In this document: positions 44,160 to 54,556 of the stretch, piece by piece
Numbering within the stretch: the stretch's first letter is position 1
How the letters are laid out: every line of letters begins with the position of its first letter
From: Apostichopus japonicus
Taxonomy: Eukaryota; Echinodermata; Holothuroidea; Aspidochirotida; Stichopodidae
Assembly: GCF_037975245.1 (NCBI RefSeq)
Contig: NC_092577.1
Coordinates: forward strand, 17,064,013-17,128,012
Reading direction: 5' to 3'
DNA: 64,000 nt
The notes under the pieces: generated by a model
The model's database searches: none
Told to the model about the DNA's origin: nothing
Seen by the model: only the letters and a program-made list of their open reading frames with translations
Position numbers and translations under genes: made by a program

Positions 44160-45885
44160 ATACAACTGAGGAAGGAACAGAAGGGGACAAGACTACCATT
44201 GCAGTGGGTAAACGTCTTTAACGACGGGCTTCGTAAATCCAACCCATTCTGTACGTTGATGTTTAAAAGACACAGAGTTGCAAAACAGTGTAGTAGGAAA
44301 ACATCCGGCATTATTTTATCCGCCAGTGCATACTGTTGTCCACGTCCGACGTGCAACGTATCTGCTACACTATCAATGGATGAAAACCTGATACGCAGTG
44401 TACAATACTAAGGTCGTGTCAAACCGAAAAAATATGGAAAACGTAAAGGAAATGGATGGCAGTATATTCGCCAGCGGAAATCTAACTGAAGTCGGTGCCG
44501 ACAGCTCAACTTTTAAACAAATCAGCTATGAAGGGTGACGGCGACTTCAGAGTGACAAGGACCTCATTACCAGCCTCCTGGTGAAAGAGCAGCTCGACCT
44601 GAAAAATTATATCCGGCAAATATCTGCAGTTTCAAGTATGTGATCACGTTCACAGACGCCAGAGTGCGCCTGTTCCACGAGATGGCACCAACAGTTCCGT
44701 TACACTGGGACACAACGGGGTCCGTAGCCTGGAAGGCCGGCAGTAAAGAATATCTTTACTATGCGATGGTGATGCCGAACCAAACAAGACAGGAAGAAAA
44801 TCTGAAAAGCTCACCATGCCCGGTGACCGAGCTGGTTACAATCAATCTGAAGCTACCATATCAAACTGGCTTCAGATTTTTTGAGACATAGAAGAGTATT
44901 TATGGATACAGAAATTTAGCCACCCTATGTCTGATTTCAAGCGACCGCAGCCTGCCATTACTTGTATCATCTCTCAAAGTATTTTCAAGAGAAACCTTCA
45001 AGCAATACCTGGAAAATTTCCAATGGTGAGGCATCACCAGTTGAAGTAAATGGAATGATTCTACACACCGGCTTCAGTCATTTCATGAAAGTCGGCAAAG
45101 ACTATTGCCGCAAATATTACAGGAAAGAACAGAAATGGTTTGCGATGAAGTTATTCCGTCTGCTTGCAGAAGTTCGCCTTTTATCAGAGTACCGGCGATT
45201 ATTGTTTTCCGTTTGTGTTGTACTCCGAGCTGAACGCTATACAGCCTTGTGCCAACCCCACACAAAATCAATTCTCGATATTGTGTTCCAACGAGAAGCA
45301 ACAAAGACTGTTGAAGATGAAAAGAGTGACAACTGCGACGAAGAGGTCAGTGGATGTGACAGTTCTGCCTCGCCAGTTAAACCTGAAACATCACGGTACA
45401 CAGAAGAAGAAGCACTTATGCAGGGAACATAAAGTTTCACTGCATTAAATCAAAGTGTCGATGACAAAGCCAGAGAAGCTCTACAGAATGATCCTACACT
45501 TAAGGCAAATAAATTCAGAGGGGTACAACTCATAGGGAAGATGTTGAAATATCTACCTCCGACAGTTCCCATTTGGTCCAATATAATGCTCGGAGACCTT
45601 ACTCGACATTCGCCATCATACATTTATGCAAATTACGACAGTAACATATACTTCATACGCAATCCGCCGTGGACTGAAGGTTATATGGAGTCATGGAACA
45701 AAATTTTTAAGACGACAACACTTGCAAATTACAGACTCCGACTTGATGAACTGGTGCAAAGAATGTATGTCGGAATTCAAGCACAACAACGAAAATTCGT
45801 TCTCCAACACCGGGTAAAGAAACGAAGGAAGGCGGGGGAAAAAAGTCACCACATTAGTGCAAGAAAAGTGGAAAAGGAGCCGTAG
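44160..45885 (+). pseudogene. NOF/Foldback-like (Mutator-related) DDE transposase
   Basis: The N-terminal part (44199-44411) has paired Cys residues: SNPFCTLMFKRHRV, then AYCCPRPTCNV. This looks like the zinc-binding start of NOF-type proteins. After disturbed sequence, FTDARVRLFHEM leads to PLHWDTTGSV with the first Asp at 44709, then YLYYAMVMPN. ISSDRSLPLL holds the second Asp at 44943. FSHFMKVGKDYC and LLAEVRLLSEYRRLL follow in another frame. A TAA stands at 45430-45432, then PIWSNIMLGDL and TEGYMESWNKIFK with the Glu at 45688. Order and spacing fit a DDE transposase. The frame changes at about 44890-44960 and there are stops, so it is dead. The family name rests on recalled motif patterns; other Mutator-like groups are possible. 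Confidence 0.62.
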
Positions 45886-46667
45886 AGAAACGAGAGATGA
45901 AATGAAGTCCACATCTGAAGCTGGGGTCATCAAAAGAATGGAAACGGAACTAGAAAAGCAGCAGGAAAAGGGAAAGAAAGATGCTGCGCGTATGGTGACA
46001 ACAAATGAGCAGCAAGGAGAAACCAATAAACGGCTTAAAAGTCTAGAAAACGGCTTAATGAACAGCATGAAATCCCCAGTGCTGATCAATCAAAGTTCAT
46101 AAAAAAGCTTGATCTGGAAAAACATGAAACTCCACATGCAACCCTCAGTGAAAGACCAGCAAGACATCAGAAAACGCAAGCCCAATAATCAATGATGACG
46201 AGAGCTCAGCGAATTATGACGGATATGACAAATATGAATCGTTGTTACGAAAATCATGGCTGAATGATGAGGTAAATAACGATCAGCTTGATTTCCTTCA
46301 GACCAAAGTTGCAGATTTTAATGTTGCACTGGATCCTGTTAGCGGCAAATTTAGTAACCAAATCTCTTTATTTCCTCGATCCACTCCAAGACTGCAGTCA
46401 AGTGATGAAATGAAGCGTTACAGATGTTGAATTTCAGATAGATCCTCATTAGAAGGAAAGCTGTTGAAATGTCAGAAATCGCCAGTTAAGATGACATCTG
46501 AGTGTAACTTTCCATTTCAGCCGACAAGGAACGACTGTGGACTTTATGTCCTTCTTTACGTCAAATCATTATTATTTGGAGGAAAGATGAATCCATTTGT
46601 TGACATTCCGATGGAAAGGGATTGTATTAACAACAATTTACATGACTTCGATATGAACAGACCATAG
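45857..46667 (+). pseudogene. Ulp1-like (C48) cysteine protease fragment
   Basis: A charged, coiled-coil-like segment (45857-46102, rich in Glu and Lys) leads into SWLNDEVNNDQLDFL (Trp at 46257), the usual N-terminal motif of Ulp1/SENP proteases. After a TGA at 46428-46430 the same frame gives FQPTRNDCGLYVLLYVKSLL. Here the Gln (46518) and catalytic Cys (46536) stand in the typical Q-x5-C arrangement. The stretch that should hold the catalytic His and Asp is missing between 46430 and 46464. Ulp1 proteases cleave SUMO conjugates, and C48 domains are known passengers of several DNA transposon groups. The fragment cannot be active. Confidence 0.65.
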
Positions 46668-46779
46668 CATAACCATTAAGAGCAAAGTAGTGGTTTACAC
46701 TCCTTGAAGGCTGACTCAATAAGAGACAAAAATGCGAATACGACCATGTGGCATCAATATATATTTCTTCTTAAAGGAT

Positions 46780-48010
46780 CAGCGATATCTCAACAAGTAT
46801 ATGTCAAGTACAGCATGAAAGTGGACATTGTGTTGAACTATCTGAAAAATCACAGAAAACATGCATCTTGTATCATATCGAGTATCCATTACTTACTTGA
46901 ACTGTATTTGCTCCATAAAGGATTTTAGCTTATGAATTTTTTTGTTGTACCTAATTGAATTGGATGCCGAAAAACGTATATGGTCAAATAGCAGCTCATA
47001 CATATTTTCTCAACAAGTATATATTTAAACTGAAGCATGACAGCGGGCATTGTGTTGAACTTCGTATTGAAATATCACAAAAAAAAGGACATGTCAAATT
47101 ACATTGATTATAGTCTTTTATACTAACACGGATTTTTCGTGGTTAACGATTTGAATTTTTTATGATAATAAAAACAAGCTCGTTTTATTGGAAGCTGAAA
47201 GGAGTCTACAGTCCAGCAGCAGCAAAAATACATATATTTATTTTGTCTGGGATGAGCAGCAATCTCTCAACAAGTATTTATTTGAACTACAGCATGAAAA
47301 TGGGCATTATGTTGAACTTTGTGATGAAATATCACACAATACGAGTATCCATTATTACATTGATTATCCATTATTGACTTTAAATGGAATTTTCGTCATG
47401 AAGGACTTCAGCTTATTTTTTCGGTAAATTTGATTTGATGACGAAAGGAGTCTATGGTCAAGCAGCACCACACACATATTTATATTTGTTGGATCAGCAA
47501 TCGCTCAACAAGTGTTATTCAAATGTACCATGACAGCGGGGATTGTGTAGAACTTTGTTGTTACATAATACGTGCATTTAGAATAATATTGATTATCCAT
47601 TATTAACTGTAACGGAATTAGCGACTTAAGCATGTCAGCTTATTTATCTGTGAATTTGATGACGAAATGAGTCCATGGTCAAGAGAAAGTACGTTTATAT
47701 TTATTTCTCTTAGTGGAGCAGCAATCTCTCAACAAGTATATTTAAACTACAGCACGACAGCGGGGATGGTGTTGAACTTTGGGATGAAAACCACAGAATA
47801 CGAGAATCTGCTTTCTTATTGATTATTCATAAAAAACTGAAAAGGATATTGTGTCATAAAGGATTTGAGCATTTCTTCTGTGAATTTATAATATAAACAA
47901 ACTCAATTTGATGACAAAAGGAGCCGATGGTCAAGCAGATCTTATATTTATTTTGTCTGGGAGGAGCAGCAATCTCTCAACTCCAGGTATATATAAAGGC
48001 CAGATATCGT
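46780..48010. repeat. ~240-bp tandem repeat array, about six copies
   Basis: Units anchored on TCTCAACAAGTAT-like words begin near 46790, 47010, 47266, 47505, 47729 and 47977, with intervals of 220-256 bp. Each unit also has AGCATGA(A/C)AG followed by GGGCATTGTGTTGAACT, a run like GAGTATCCATTA, and GACGAAAGGAGTC. Copies are diverged, and the open frames of 70-80 codons in them are by-products of the repeat. The array starts about 120 bases after the Ulp1-like fragment. It could be the tandem subterminal region of the transposon, as seen in foldback-type elements, but no inverted partner is present upstream. Confidence 0.75.
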
Positions 48011-48100
48011 GATTTATGGTGGGAGGCGTACAAACGTCTACACTAGCCGTTATAGCTATGGAGAGTGATGGAGTGGGTGCACCTCCTCTAAACGACCATA

Positions 48101-48532
48101 GTCAGGTGGCTTAGCAACAATTTTCGGGATTAACGTTACCGGCCTGACAAAAGTACCAAATTTGGCATGGAGTTTTTTTTCGACCTATCTATTGATTTTA
48201 TCAGTGGAACCCACTTGATCGGCTCCGATTTTCCAAGATGGCGGCCGAAATCCAAGATGGCCGCCAGAAGAAAAGGAAATGTCATAAAATCGGAGATGAA
48301 CAAATGAGGGGTCAATTTAAGTGTTTCAGGGATCACTGAAACAGATGATGGTCATGGCATGTTGCTTGAGTAACCCACTTCCAAGATGGCGGCCAAAATC
48401 CAAGATGGCCGCCCGGAAAAAAAGAAAATTTAGTATATATTCATTCCCCAGATCCCCTGTGCCTTTTACTGATCGGGACCATCAAACCTTCCGTCCTCAA
48501 ACGTGTAAATGAAACCGGGCTAGCAACCTGAC
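48101..48532 (+). mobile_element. 432-bp MITE with TA duplication and YY1-like motifs
   Basis: The ends are GTCAGGTGGCTTAGCAAC and, on the other strand, GTCAGGTTGCTAGCCC, each next to TA (48099-48100, 48533-48534), as in Tc1/mariner-type elements. Inside, CCAAGATGGCGGCC followed at a short distance by its near inverse CCAAGATGGCCGCC occurs twice (about 48233 and 48390), about 160 bp apart. CAAGATGGCGGC corresponds to the known YY1 binding consensus. There is no coding capacity. A relative in inverse orientation lies at 52375-52854. Confidence 0.7.
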
Positions 48533-48976
48533 TATATGTTATGGCTGGTATTCTTATTGTGTCACTTTTGCTCAGGAAGCCACTCAGGACTTATTGGGGA
48601 ACTTTGAGGTGTGATCGACCATAGATAGACACTGTCGCAAAGCCCGTTATTATATGGGAGTTACGAGTGTCATGTAAGACTGATTACATTGAGTCACCTA
48701 TATAATAGGGTAACTTGAGGGAAAACCGACCAGATGTGAATACCGACTCATTGGGAGATTTTGTACGATTGTGCACCCTTCATAAACACAACGTCAATTC
48801 TGCGAACAACACACGCTAAGTCAAGTCACTAGTCATCTGAGGTATTTAGGTCGTTCTTTTCGAACCTGTACTCTAGGGCTGCTGTTAGCGAGGATCTCCT
48901 GGAAGACTTGTTGTCTGGTATAGACAAGCCCACCCCCCCCCCCCTCAGAGTAAAAACGATAGCTTGGGTTCGAATC

Positions 48977-50393
48977 TCTTCGTTGGTGAGCTCTGGACAG
49001 CGGTAGCAGCGATGAAGAAGGGAAAGTCCCCCAGTCCCGATGGCCTCCCTGCTGAGTTCTATAGGACCTCTTCGAGGTTCTCGGTGGGGACTTGAGAGAC
49101 GCATTAGGAAATCGCTTAGCGGATGTGATGCCGGATATTGTAGGTCCTCTCCAGACTTGTGCTGTGTGAGGCAAGTGTATTCAACATAACATAATCTCTG
49201 GTTGATGAGAGACTTGATCGATTTTGTTAAAGTTCGTTATTTGCCATGTGCACTGGTCTCCTTGGACCAGCAGGAGAAGGCCTTTGACATGGTAGATCAC
49301 TACTTTCTGTTCAGATCCTTAGAGTCCTTCGGATTGAACTCAGGGTTTATTCGTTGGGTCTCGTTACTATATAAGGACGTCACGAGCATGGTCACTGTTA
49401 ACGGATCTACTTCTGTTCCCTTCCCGGTTCAAAGGGGAGTTCGTCAGGGTTGTCCCCTCTCCCCGTTGTTGTATGTTCTCTTCAGCGAAACGCTCAGTAC
49501 CTTGCTGGACAGATGCTTGGGTTTCCCCTTCAATGTACCGGGTGGGGCTAGAGTTATATGCGTGCAATATGCCGATGACGTCACTTGTATTGTGTCGGAC
49601 CTCGCCTCCTTCGAGCCTTTATCGAAGGTTTTTGGCCACCTTCCAAGAGGCTACTGGTGCCAGACTTAACAAGTCCAAGATGAAAGGGCTGTATTTAGGA
49701 AGTTGGCGCGGCCAATCCCTCCCGTTCGATTCTACTTGGTCAGATGTCATTATCAGAGTAAATGGCATCTGGCTAGGTAATGGTGCCGCGGAGGCCACTA
49801 CTTGGGCAGAGAAGGCTGATCAGGTGGAGGCAAGGCTCGACACATTCAGTCGGAGGTGGCTCTCCCTCCCTGGGAAGGTTACGGTTGTTAATCGTTTTAT
49901 TGTTCCTCTCCTTTGGTATCCTGGTACGGTGATCGCTGCACCGGATCATGCCTTGGTGCGATTGGAGAGAGTAATTTTGGATTTCATTTGGGGAAAGCGC
50001 AAACCAAACCGTGTCAAAAGGACCGCTCTGTAAAAGACACCCTTGAGCGGTTGGCATGTTTTGGTCAACCTACCATCTAAACAGTGCTTTCTCCTTTTGA
50101 AAGGTTTTTTCGTTGCGTTTGAGAATCCCTCGTTTCCCTTTGCCTTTTTTTGTTAGGTTCTAGGGTGGGTTTCTTTTTCGCCACCATTGGCCCGGATCCT
50201 TTTCCAATAACCGGCCAAAGGCGACATGCCCTTCGGGGGTGTATACTCAGATTGGTGACTCACTTCGTAGAATCAAAGAGGAGGGTGGGCCAGATGTTCT
50301 GCTGAACGTGGCCCGTCGGCTTGCCAAACCGCTATCTCTCCAGAAGTGTGGCGGTCTGTGTGTTGTAAGTGACCAGAAAGCCGTCTCCGGGAC
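48977..50393 (+). pseudogene. Reverse-transcriptase part of the diverged L1-Tx1 fragment
   Basis: Reverse-transcriptase motifs are visible: KSPSPDGLPAEFYR (about 49020), motif A as SLDQQEKAFDMVD (one extra residue compared with SLDQQKAFDMVD in copy 1), motif B RQGCPLSPLL and motif C YADD (49568-49579). About 80 codons between the first block and motif A are deleted, removing the RPITLLN segment. A frameshift near 49630-49660 moves the reading to a second frame that ends at 50033. Beyond this the peptide reappears in pieces up to the junction at 50393. Not functional. Confidence 0.75.
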
Positions 50394-51680
50394 GCGAATT
50401 TTTTCCTGAACCTTTCGGGCAGTGTACGTGGAGTTTAGCCAATCAGAGCGAGGCTGTGTTGATGACGTACTTCTCAATAAAGATGGTCAGTCGGGTAAAT
50501 GCGTTGCTTCAATAACATAAGGTGGAAAACGAAAGACCGCGAGTTCGAGCCCCCGTGTGGATTTCCCCCACTTTTTCTCATGTCCAAGTAGTTATGTCTA
50601 AGTATTATATCATGAATTGAAAATCGATATTATAAGTTATGTCATGGTTTTAGTGCATGGTCATCTTATATATGAAACTCCGAAGATAGTGTGGCGAAAA
50701 TGTATATAGTTTCTTTTGTTTATTTTCCTTCTAGATCTTATTAGAGGGAAATCGATCTCAGCCCCAAAATGTGGTACATCCGTTTTAGGAAAGTTTATCC
50801 TAATTTAAAGGCAGATGACTGGCTAGAATAATAGACAAGGGAAACAGATATTCGTTCTGGAACAATTTAAAAGAGAGGATTTATTGCATAATAAAAGAAG
50901 GGCAGTACTTGCACTCTTATTTACATAAATCGGTGATCAGTTTACAAGAAATATTTGACAGTTTCCACAATAAACCGTTAATTACTGGACCTAGTCTCTC
51001 ACAAGGAGGTGCTATAGGAAAAGTTATTTGATTGCAATCGGACCTCCGTTAGGTGTCCAATTATTAACGCATAGAGCAGGATTTTTAATAAATAAACCAA
51101 TGATAATTTACAAGTAAAGAAAGTCAAATATGGTTTTCATCTTACTGAAGTTAGTCAATTCCTAAACACAGTTCCAGGCGCAGAAAATCCAAATTACAAT
51201 TAAATACAGGATCAGACAAAGACTTTTTAAACATATATGATTAAACGGCCAACTAAAATTACTTGTTTACTTGCAAACAGCAACTTGACGAGTGAGTCAA
51301 AATTTAATAATCCTAGCACTATAGCAACAACTTGAAATTCACACTGCCAAACCGCGCTATAAGTACAGTACAGTGTCATGTCCACCTGAAGACATTGTAA
51401 ATTTGTACATCACACAGCGATCATACATCGCCGTTTTTCAACAAAGAAACCGATGTAAACGTCTCGTAAGTTGTGCACAATGATTCAGTATAATGCCTAC
51501 ATACCTTATTACTATCTGCTGTAGTACAACAATTATGTTGACTTATCGAATGTGATTTCCCCACTTCAACATTTGGTAAGCACGCCGCCATCTTTACAGT
51601 GGTACGTCATTAACACAGCCTCGGTCTGATTGGCTAACTCCACGTACACTGCCCGAAAGGTTCAGGAAAAAGAAATTGGC
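50394..51680. mobile_element. 1.29-kb non-autonomous TIR element with a 9-bp target duplication
   Basis: The ends are inverted copies of about 65 bp. CCTGAACCTTTCGGGCAG, GTGTACGTGGAGTT, GCCAATCAGA and GAGGCTGTGTT occur at about 50405-50475 and inverted at about 51605-51668. CTCCGGGAC (50385-50393 and 51681-51689) flanks the element in the middle of a LINE reading frame, so the borders are well supported. A 9-bp duplication and long TIRs suggest a Mutator-like element, which is an inference. No open frame of note lies inside, so it is non-autonomous. The interior is AT-rich. Confidence 0.83.
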
Positions 51681-52172
51681 CTCCGGGACTTGGCAAGGAG
51701 GATTGCACATGGGGGTCCTCATCACTAACCATAGGTGAAGGGATTTGTCCCCGTATGGGCTGTAAAGCCATCGAGACTATGCAACACCTGTTGCTGGAGT
51801 GTCCCTTTGTCCGGCTGGTGTGGAAATGATGGTTTCACGCCTTCGTTATTGGTGTTATTGGTTGCACACAGTGGGCCATTAGTAGTGATTTTGTTTTGTA
51901 TGGTTTGTTTGTTGCCCCCTGTGTGCCCAACCTGGGTTAGGGATCTGCTGTTGTTGTTTGCCGCTGTCATCAGGAGACACATCTGGAACAGCAGATGCCG
52001 CCTAGTTTTCGATGGGGACGTCTGGAGGGCCAAGGCTCTCGCCCCCTCGTGCAAAGTGACACTAGGTTGCGCATGGAGGCGGACCATGCACGGCTTCCCG
52101 ACATTGCCTTTCGTAGACGATATTCTTCAAAATTTTGTAACTTTTCATTCAAATCAGATTCGCCATTCTTAA

Positions 52173-52374
52173 GTGGCAGAGTTTTGAAAATGTAAATTTG
52201 GCATTATCCTTTGCTTCCCCCCTCGACGTCACAGAAACATTACGTAATAATAAATCTGTCTAATGTTCACGATGCATCGACTAAAAGTCAGTCTGGTCAT
52301 TGGATTTTCAATACTAATCACAAGGAATCAGAATCTTCAAAGTCAAGTCTACACTTCCACTCACCCTTAACAGT
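52173..52374. other. Short spacer without a recognised feature
   Basis: Nothing identifiable lies between the LINE fragment and the MITE relative. Confidence 0.35.
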
Positions 52375-52854
52375 GACAACAAGTGTATTTTCTGTTATAT
52401 TGGCCGCCATCTTGGAAATGGGTCACCCAAGCAACGTGTCATGACCATCTGTTTCAGTGACCAAGGAAACACCTGAATTGACCCCTCATTTGTTCATTTC
52501 TGATTTTTACAGCCAGATATATGACATTTCCTTTTTTCCTGGCGGCCATCTTAGATTTTGGCCGCCATCTTGGAAATGGGTGGCCCAAGCAAGATGCCAT
52601 GACCATCATCTGTCAGTGAACCCCGGAAACACCTGTATTGACCCCTCATTTGTTAATTTCTGCTTTTTACAGCCAGATATGACATTTCCTCTTTTTTCTG
52701 GCGGTCATCTTGGATTTGGCCGCCATCTAGAAAAATCAGAACCGATAGAGTGGGTTCCACGGATAAAATCGATAGATAGGTCGAGAAGAAACTCCATGCC
52801 AAATTTGGTACTTTTGTCCGGCCGGGTAACGTTAAATTTGCTAAGCCACCTGAC
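52375..52854 (-). mobile_element. Inverted, partly truncated relative of the YY1-motif MITE
   Basis: Reverse complement of the element at 48101-48532. Its right edge, GCTAAGCCACCTGAC followed by TA (52855-52856), matches the other copy's left end. The internal module with CAAGATGGCGGCC-type words occurs three times here (about 52400, 52550 and 52710) against two there, spaced about 155-160 bp. The left end is not recognisable, so the copy is truncated or rearranged. Confidence 0.65.
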
Positions 52855-53026
52855 TAAAACGACCAAGAGGAAGACCTCCGAGTGGTAATCCTCCAGCAAA
52901 ACGTGCCTATAGTCTCGATCGGGCCAACGGTGTACCTTTTAGATTCGTTTCCTTCTTGGGTACAACAGAAGGAACGCATTTAAAATTTCATCTGAAGATG
53001 GTGGAGCTGGAAAGAAGACGTGCTTT

Positions 53027-53335
53027 TTACGTGACCCGTCGAACGGGATACAAATCGTCACGGCCAAACGGCACTACCAAACCACCCCATTCTTACAAAC
53101 GAAACTCAGGTCAAGCGAGCCACAAAAAAAGGTACATACGCCCACCGACCTGTAGTCAGACTTCACCGCCTCCAGGACTGCCTGCCAACTGGCAAATTTC
53201 CCCCTAAAAACAACATCGCATCTATTCCTCCAAATAAGTTTTTTTTAGAACAGAACAAACATAAATAATACGCTGCAACACAGCAACAGAACAAATTGGA
53301 GGATCTAATCCATATAAAACAAAGCCCTGTCCTAC
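53027..53335 (-). mobile_element. 3' end of L1-Tx1 LINE copy 2 (left of Gypsy element 2)
   Basis: On the minus strand this is the end of ORF2 and the 3' UTR of the family described at 5201-10987. It ends near 53027 with the hairpin CCCGTTCGACGGG and TCACGTAAAAAGC. Compared with copy 1 about 160 bases are deleted near 53163, spanning the end of ORF2 and its stop codon. The right edge is the CTAC duplication (53332-53335) beside Gypsy element 2; the rest of the copy is at 61151-64000. Confidence 0.85.
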
Positions 53336-53655
53336 TGTTGTGTAGAGGATTTCCAATGCCTCTTGGTAAAATCATCTAAGATAATCATCAGTATTGTGAT
53401 TGGTTATTGATTCATAATTATTCATTAATATGTATGTCATGTGATTTGGTCAAGACAACCAGAGCGAAGCTTCTGGAAGGACCTTTGCAGGTGCTGACAG
53501 GAGTCACGTTCTGGGAGTGTGTGACAGTAAAATATTCCAAACGCAGAGAAAATCTCAATAAATCGGAGTCGAATCAGACCTTAATCGTTTTTCTGATTAT
53601 TGCATAATACCCTGAGACGTCTAATTAATCAACCGAATCAAGAAGAAACACAACA
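53336..53655 (+). repeat. 5' LTR of Gypsy element 2
   Basis: 320 bp, TG...CA ends, identical by eye to 60831-61150. AATAAA at 53558-53563 is a likely polyadenylation signal. An open frame of 66 codons in it (53407-53607) is also present in the other LTR and has no recognisable motif. Confidence 0.93.
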
Positions 53656-53672
53656 TGGCGCCCAACGTAAAG
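53656..53672 (+). promoter_or_regulatory. tRNA primer-binding site of Gypsy element 2 (lysine-type)
   Basis: TGGCGCCCAACGTAAAG starts on the first base after the LTR. The first 13 bases agree with the well-known lysine tRNA(1,2) primer-binding sequence of retroelements, which starts TGGCGCCCAACGT. The tRNA 3' end anneals here to prime minus-strand synthesis. Confidence 0.75.
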
Positions 53673-53739
53673 TTTGCCAGATATTTCACTGCCCGTTTGC
53701 GAGTTTCGTGACTGTCTTCATCGCTGCCAAAACCTATTC

Positions 53740-54015
53740 TTATATTTCGATAGCAGCCTAACACGTACATCTCGTCATCTGAGTCCAGCCAGAACCAATG
53801 TTATATTTCGATAGCAGCCTTACACGTACATCTCGTCATCTGATCCAGCCAGAACCAATGTTATATTTCGATAGCAGCCTAACACGTACATCTCGTCATC
53901 TGATCCAGCCAGAACCTATTGTTATATTTCGATAGCAGCCTAACACGTACATCTCGTTATCTGCTCCAGCCACAACCTATTGTCATATTTGGATAGAAAC
54001 CTTACACCTGCGCTG
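53740..54015 (+). repeat. 60/61-bp tandem repeat in the Gypsy 2 leader
   Basis: Units with TTATATTTCGATAGCAGCC start at 53740, 53801, 53861 and 53922, and a diverged one at about 53982. Each carries ACACGTACATCTCGTCATCTG and CCAGCCAGAACC in turn. It lies between the primer-binding site and gag, where packaging or translation signals of LTR elements are found; any role is inference. Confidence 0.85.
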
Positions 54016-54556
54016 GAGCCAGACGATACTGGGTAGACATTTTCGCGTCGTATTTGAGGAGACGATTCGGAAGTTCAGTTCGAACTTGGAAGACCTAGCC
54101 GAAGTAGCGTCTCACCTTACTTAGCCTACTGTATAGGCCTAACGTTATTATCGAGTGATCGTCACCTACTGACTACTGTACCGAATGACGTACCGAATCA
54201 TCATACTGTACCGAATCACCATTACTGTACAGAATCATCATACCAGAACCGATCCTACCACAGTACTACCAGTCACCAGTTTTTATTTTTCATGCATTGC
54301 TTGATTTATGCATTATTGTACGTATTACTTATTTCGGAATTTAATTTTGTTTTCACATTGGATATGTTGTGGTGAGTTCAATTATTTTCTCACATTAATT
54401 GGTCTGTACCTGTTAGTTAGTGTTACTAGCCTAAATCACAATGTATTGGGCTCTACAGAGTAGGTCACTTAGCCTAAGTGAGACCATTGTGTTTTACCTC
54501 ATGTAAGTTGTGCTAGTGAATTTTCTCAAATTTTCTAGGCCCATTTTCACGCTTTC

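Larger units (their letters stand above)
42772..46667 (+). mobile_element. Degenerate transposon gene block: PHD + USP-like protease + NOF-like transposase + Ulp1-like protease
   Basis: Three protein units follow each other on the plus strand with no other gene between them, and are described separately. The central unit resembles the transposase of the NOF/Foldback family (Mutator-like DDE group), with D, D and E positions recognisable. The flanking units are a PHD finger joined to a ubiquitin-specific-protease-like domain, and a C48 (Ulp1) protease fragment. Stops and indels break all three. No terminal inverted repeats could be matched on the two sides, but a ~240-bp tandem array begins within about 120 bases of the 3' end. 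Treating them as one element is inference from order, strand and shared decay. Confidence 0.55.
48845..52172 (+). mobile_element. L1-Tx1-related LINE fragment (diverged family), split by a TIR element
   Basis: This is a 5'-truncated relative of the LINE at 5201-10987, recognisable from the segment before RT (GELWTAVAAMKKGKSP, about 48985) to the C-terminal end (RHIWNSRCRLVFDGD, about 51977). It has many point differences from the other two copies, so it belongs to another subfamily. The element at 50394-51680 interrupts it: the reading VSDQKAVSGT stops at the left junction and LRDLARRIAHG resumes at the right one, with CTCCGGGAC repeated at the junctions. ORF1 and the endonuclease are missing. 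Confidence 0.78.

Noticed and set aside
46704-47427. Open frames of 70-80 codons in the ~240-bp array
   Set aside because: They recur with the repeat period and change frame between units, so they are not protein-coding.
50540-50590. GAGTTCGAGCCCC word resembling a tRNA B box or SINE promoter
   Set aside because: No A box, no pairing acceptor or T stem, and no SINE tail; a chance match within the TIR element.
48101-52856. The two inverted YY1-motif MITEs as ends of one large transposon
   Set aside because: The left copy is complete with its own two TIRs and TA duplication, so it is an independent insertion.
53407-53607. 66-codon frame in both LTRs of Gypsy element 2
   Set aside because: LTRs are regulatory; the frame is the same in both because the LTRs are identical, and there is no recognisable domain.
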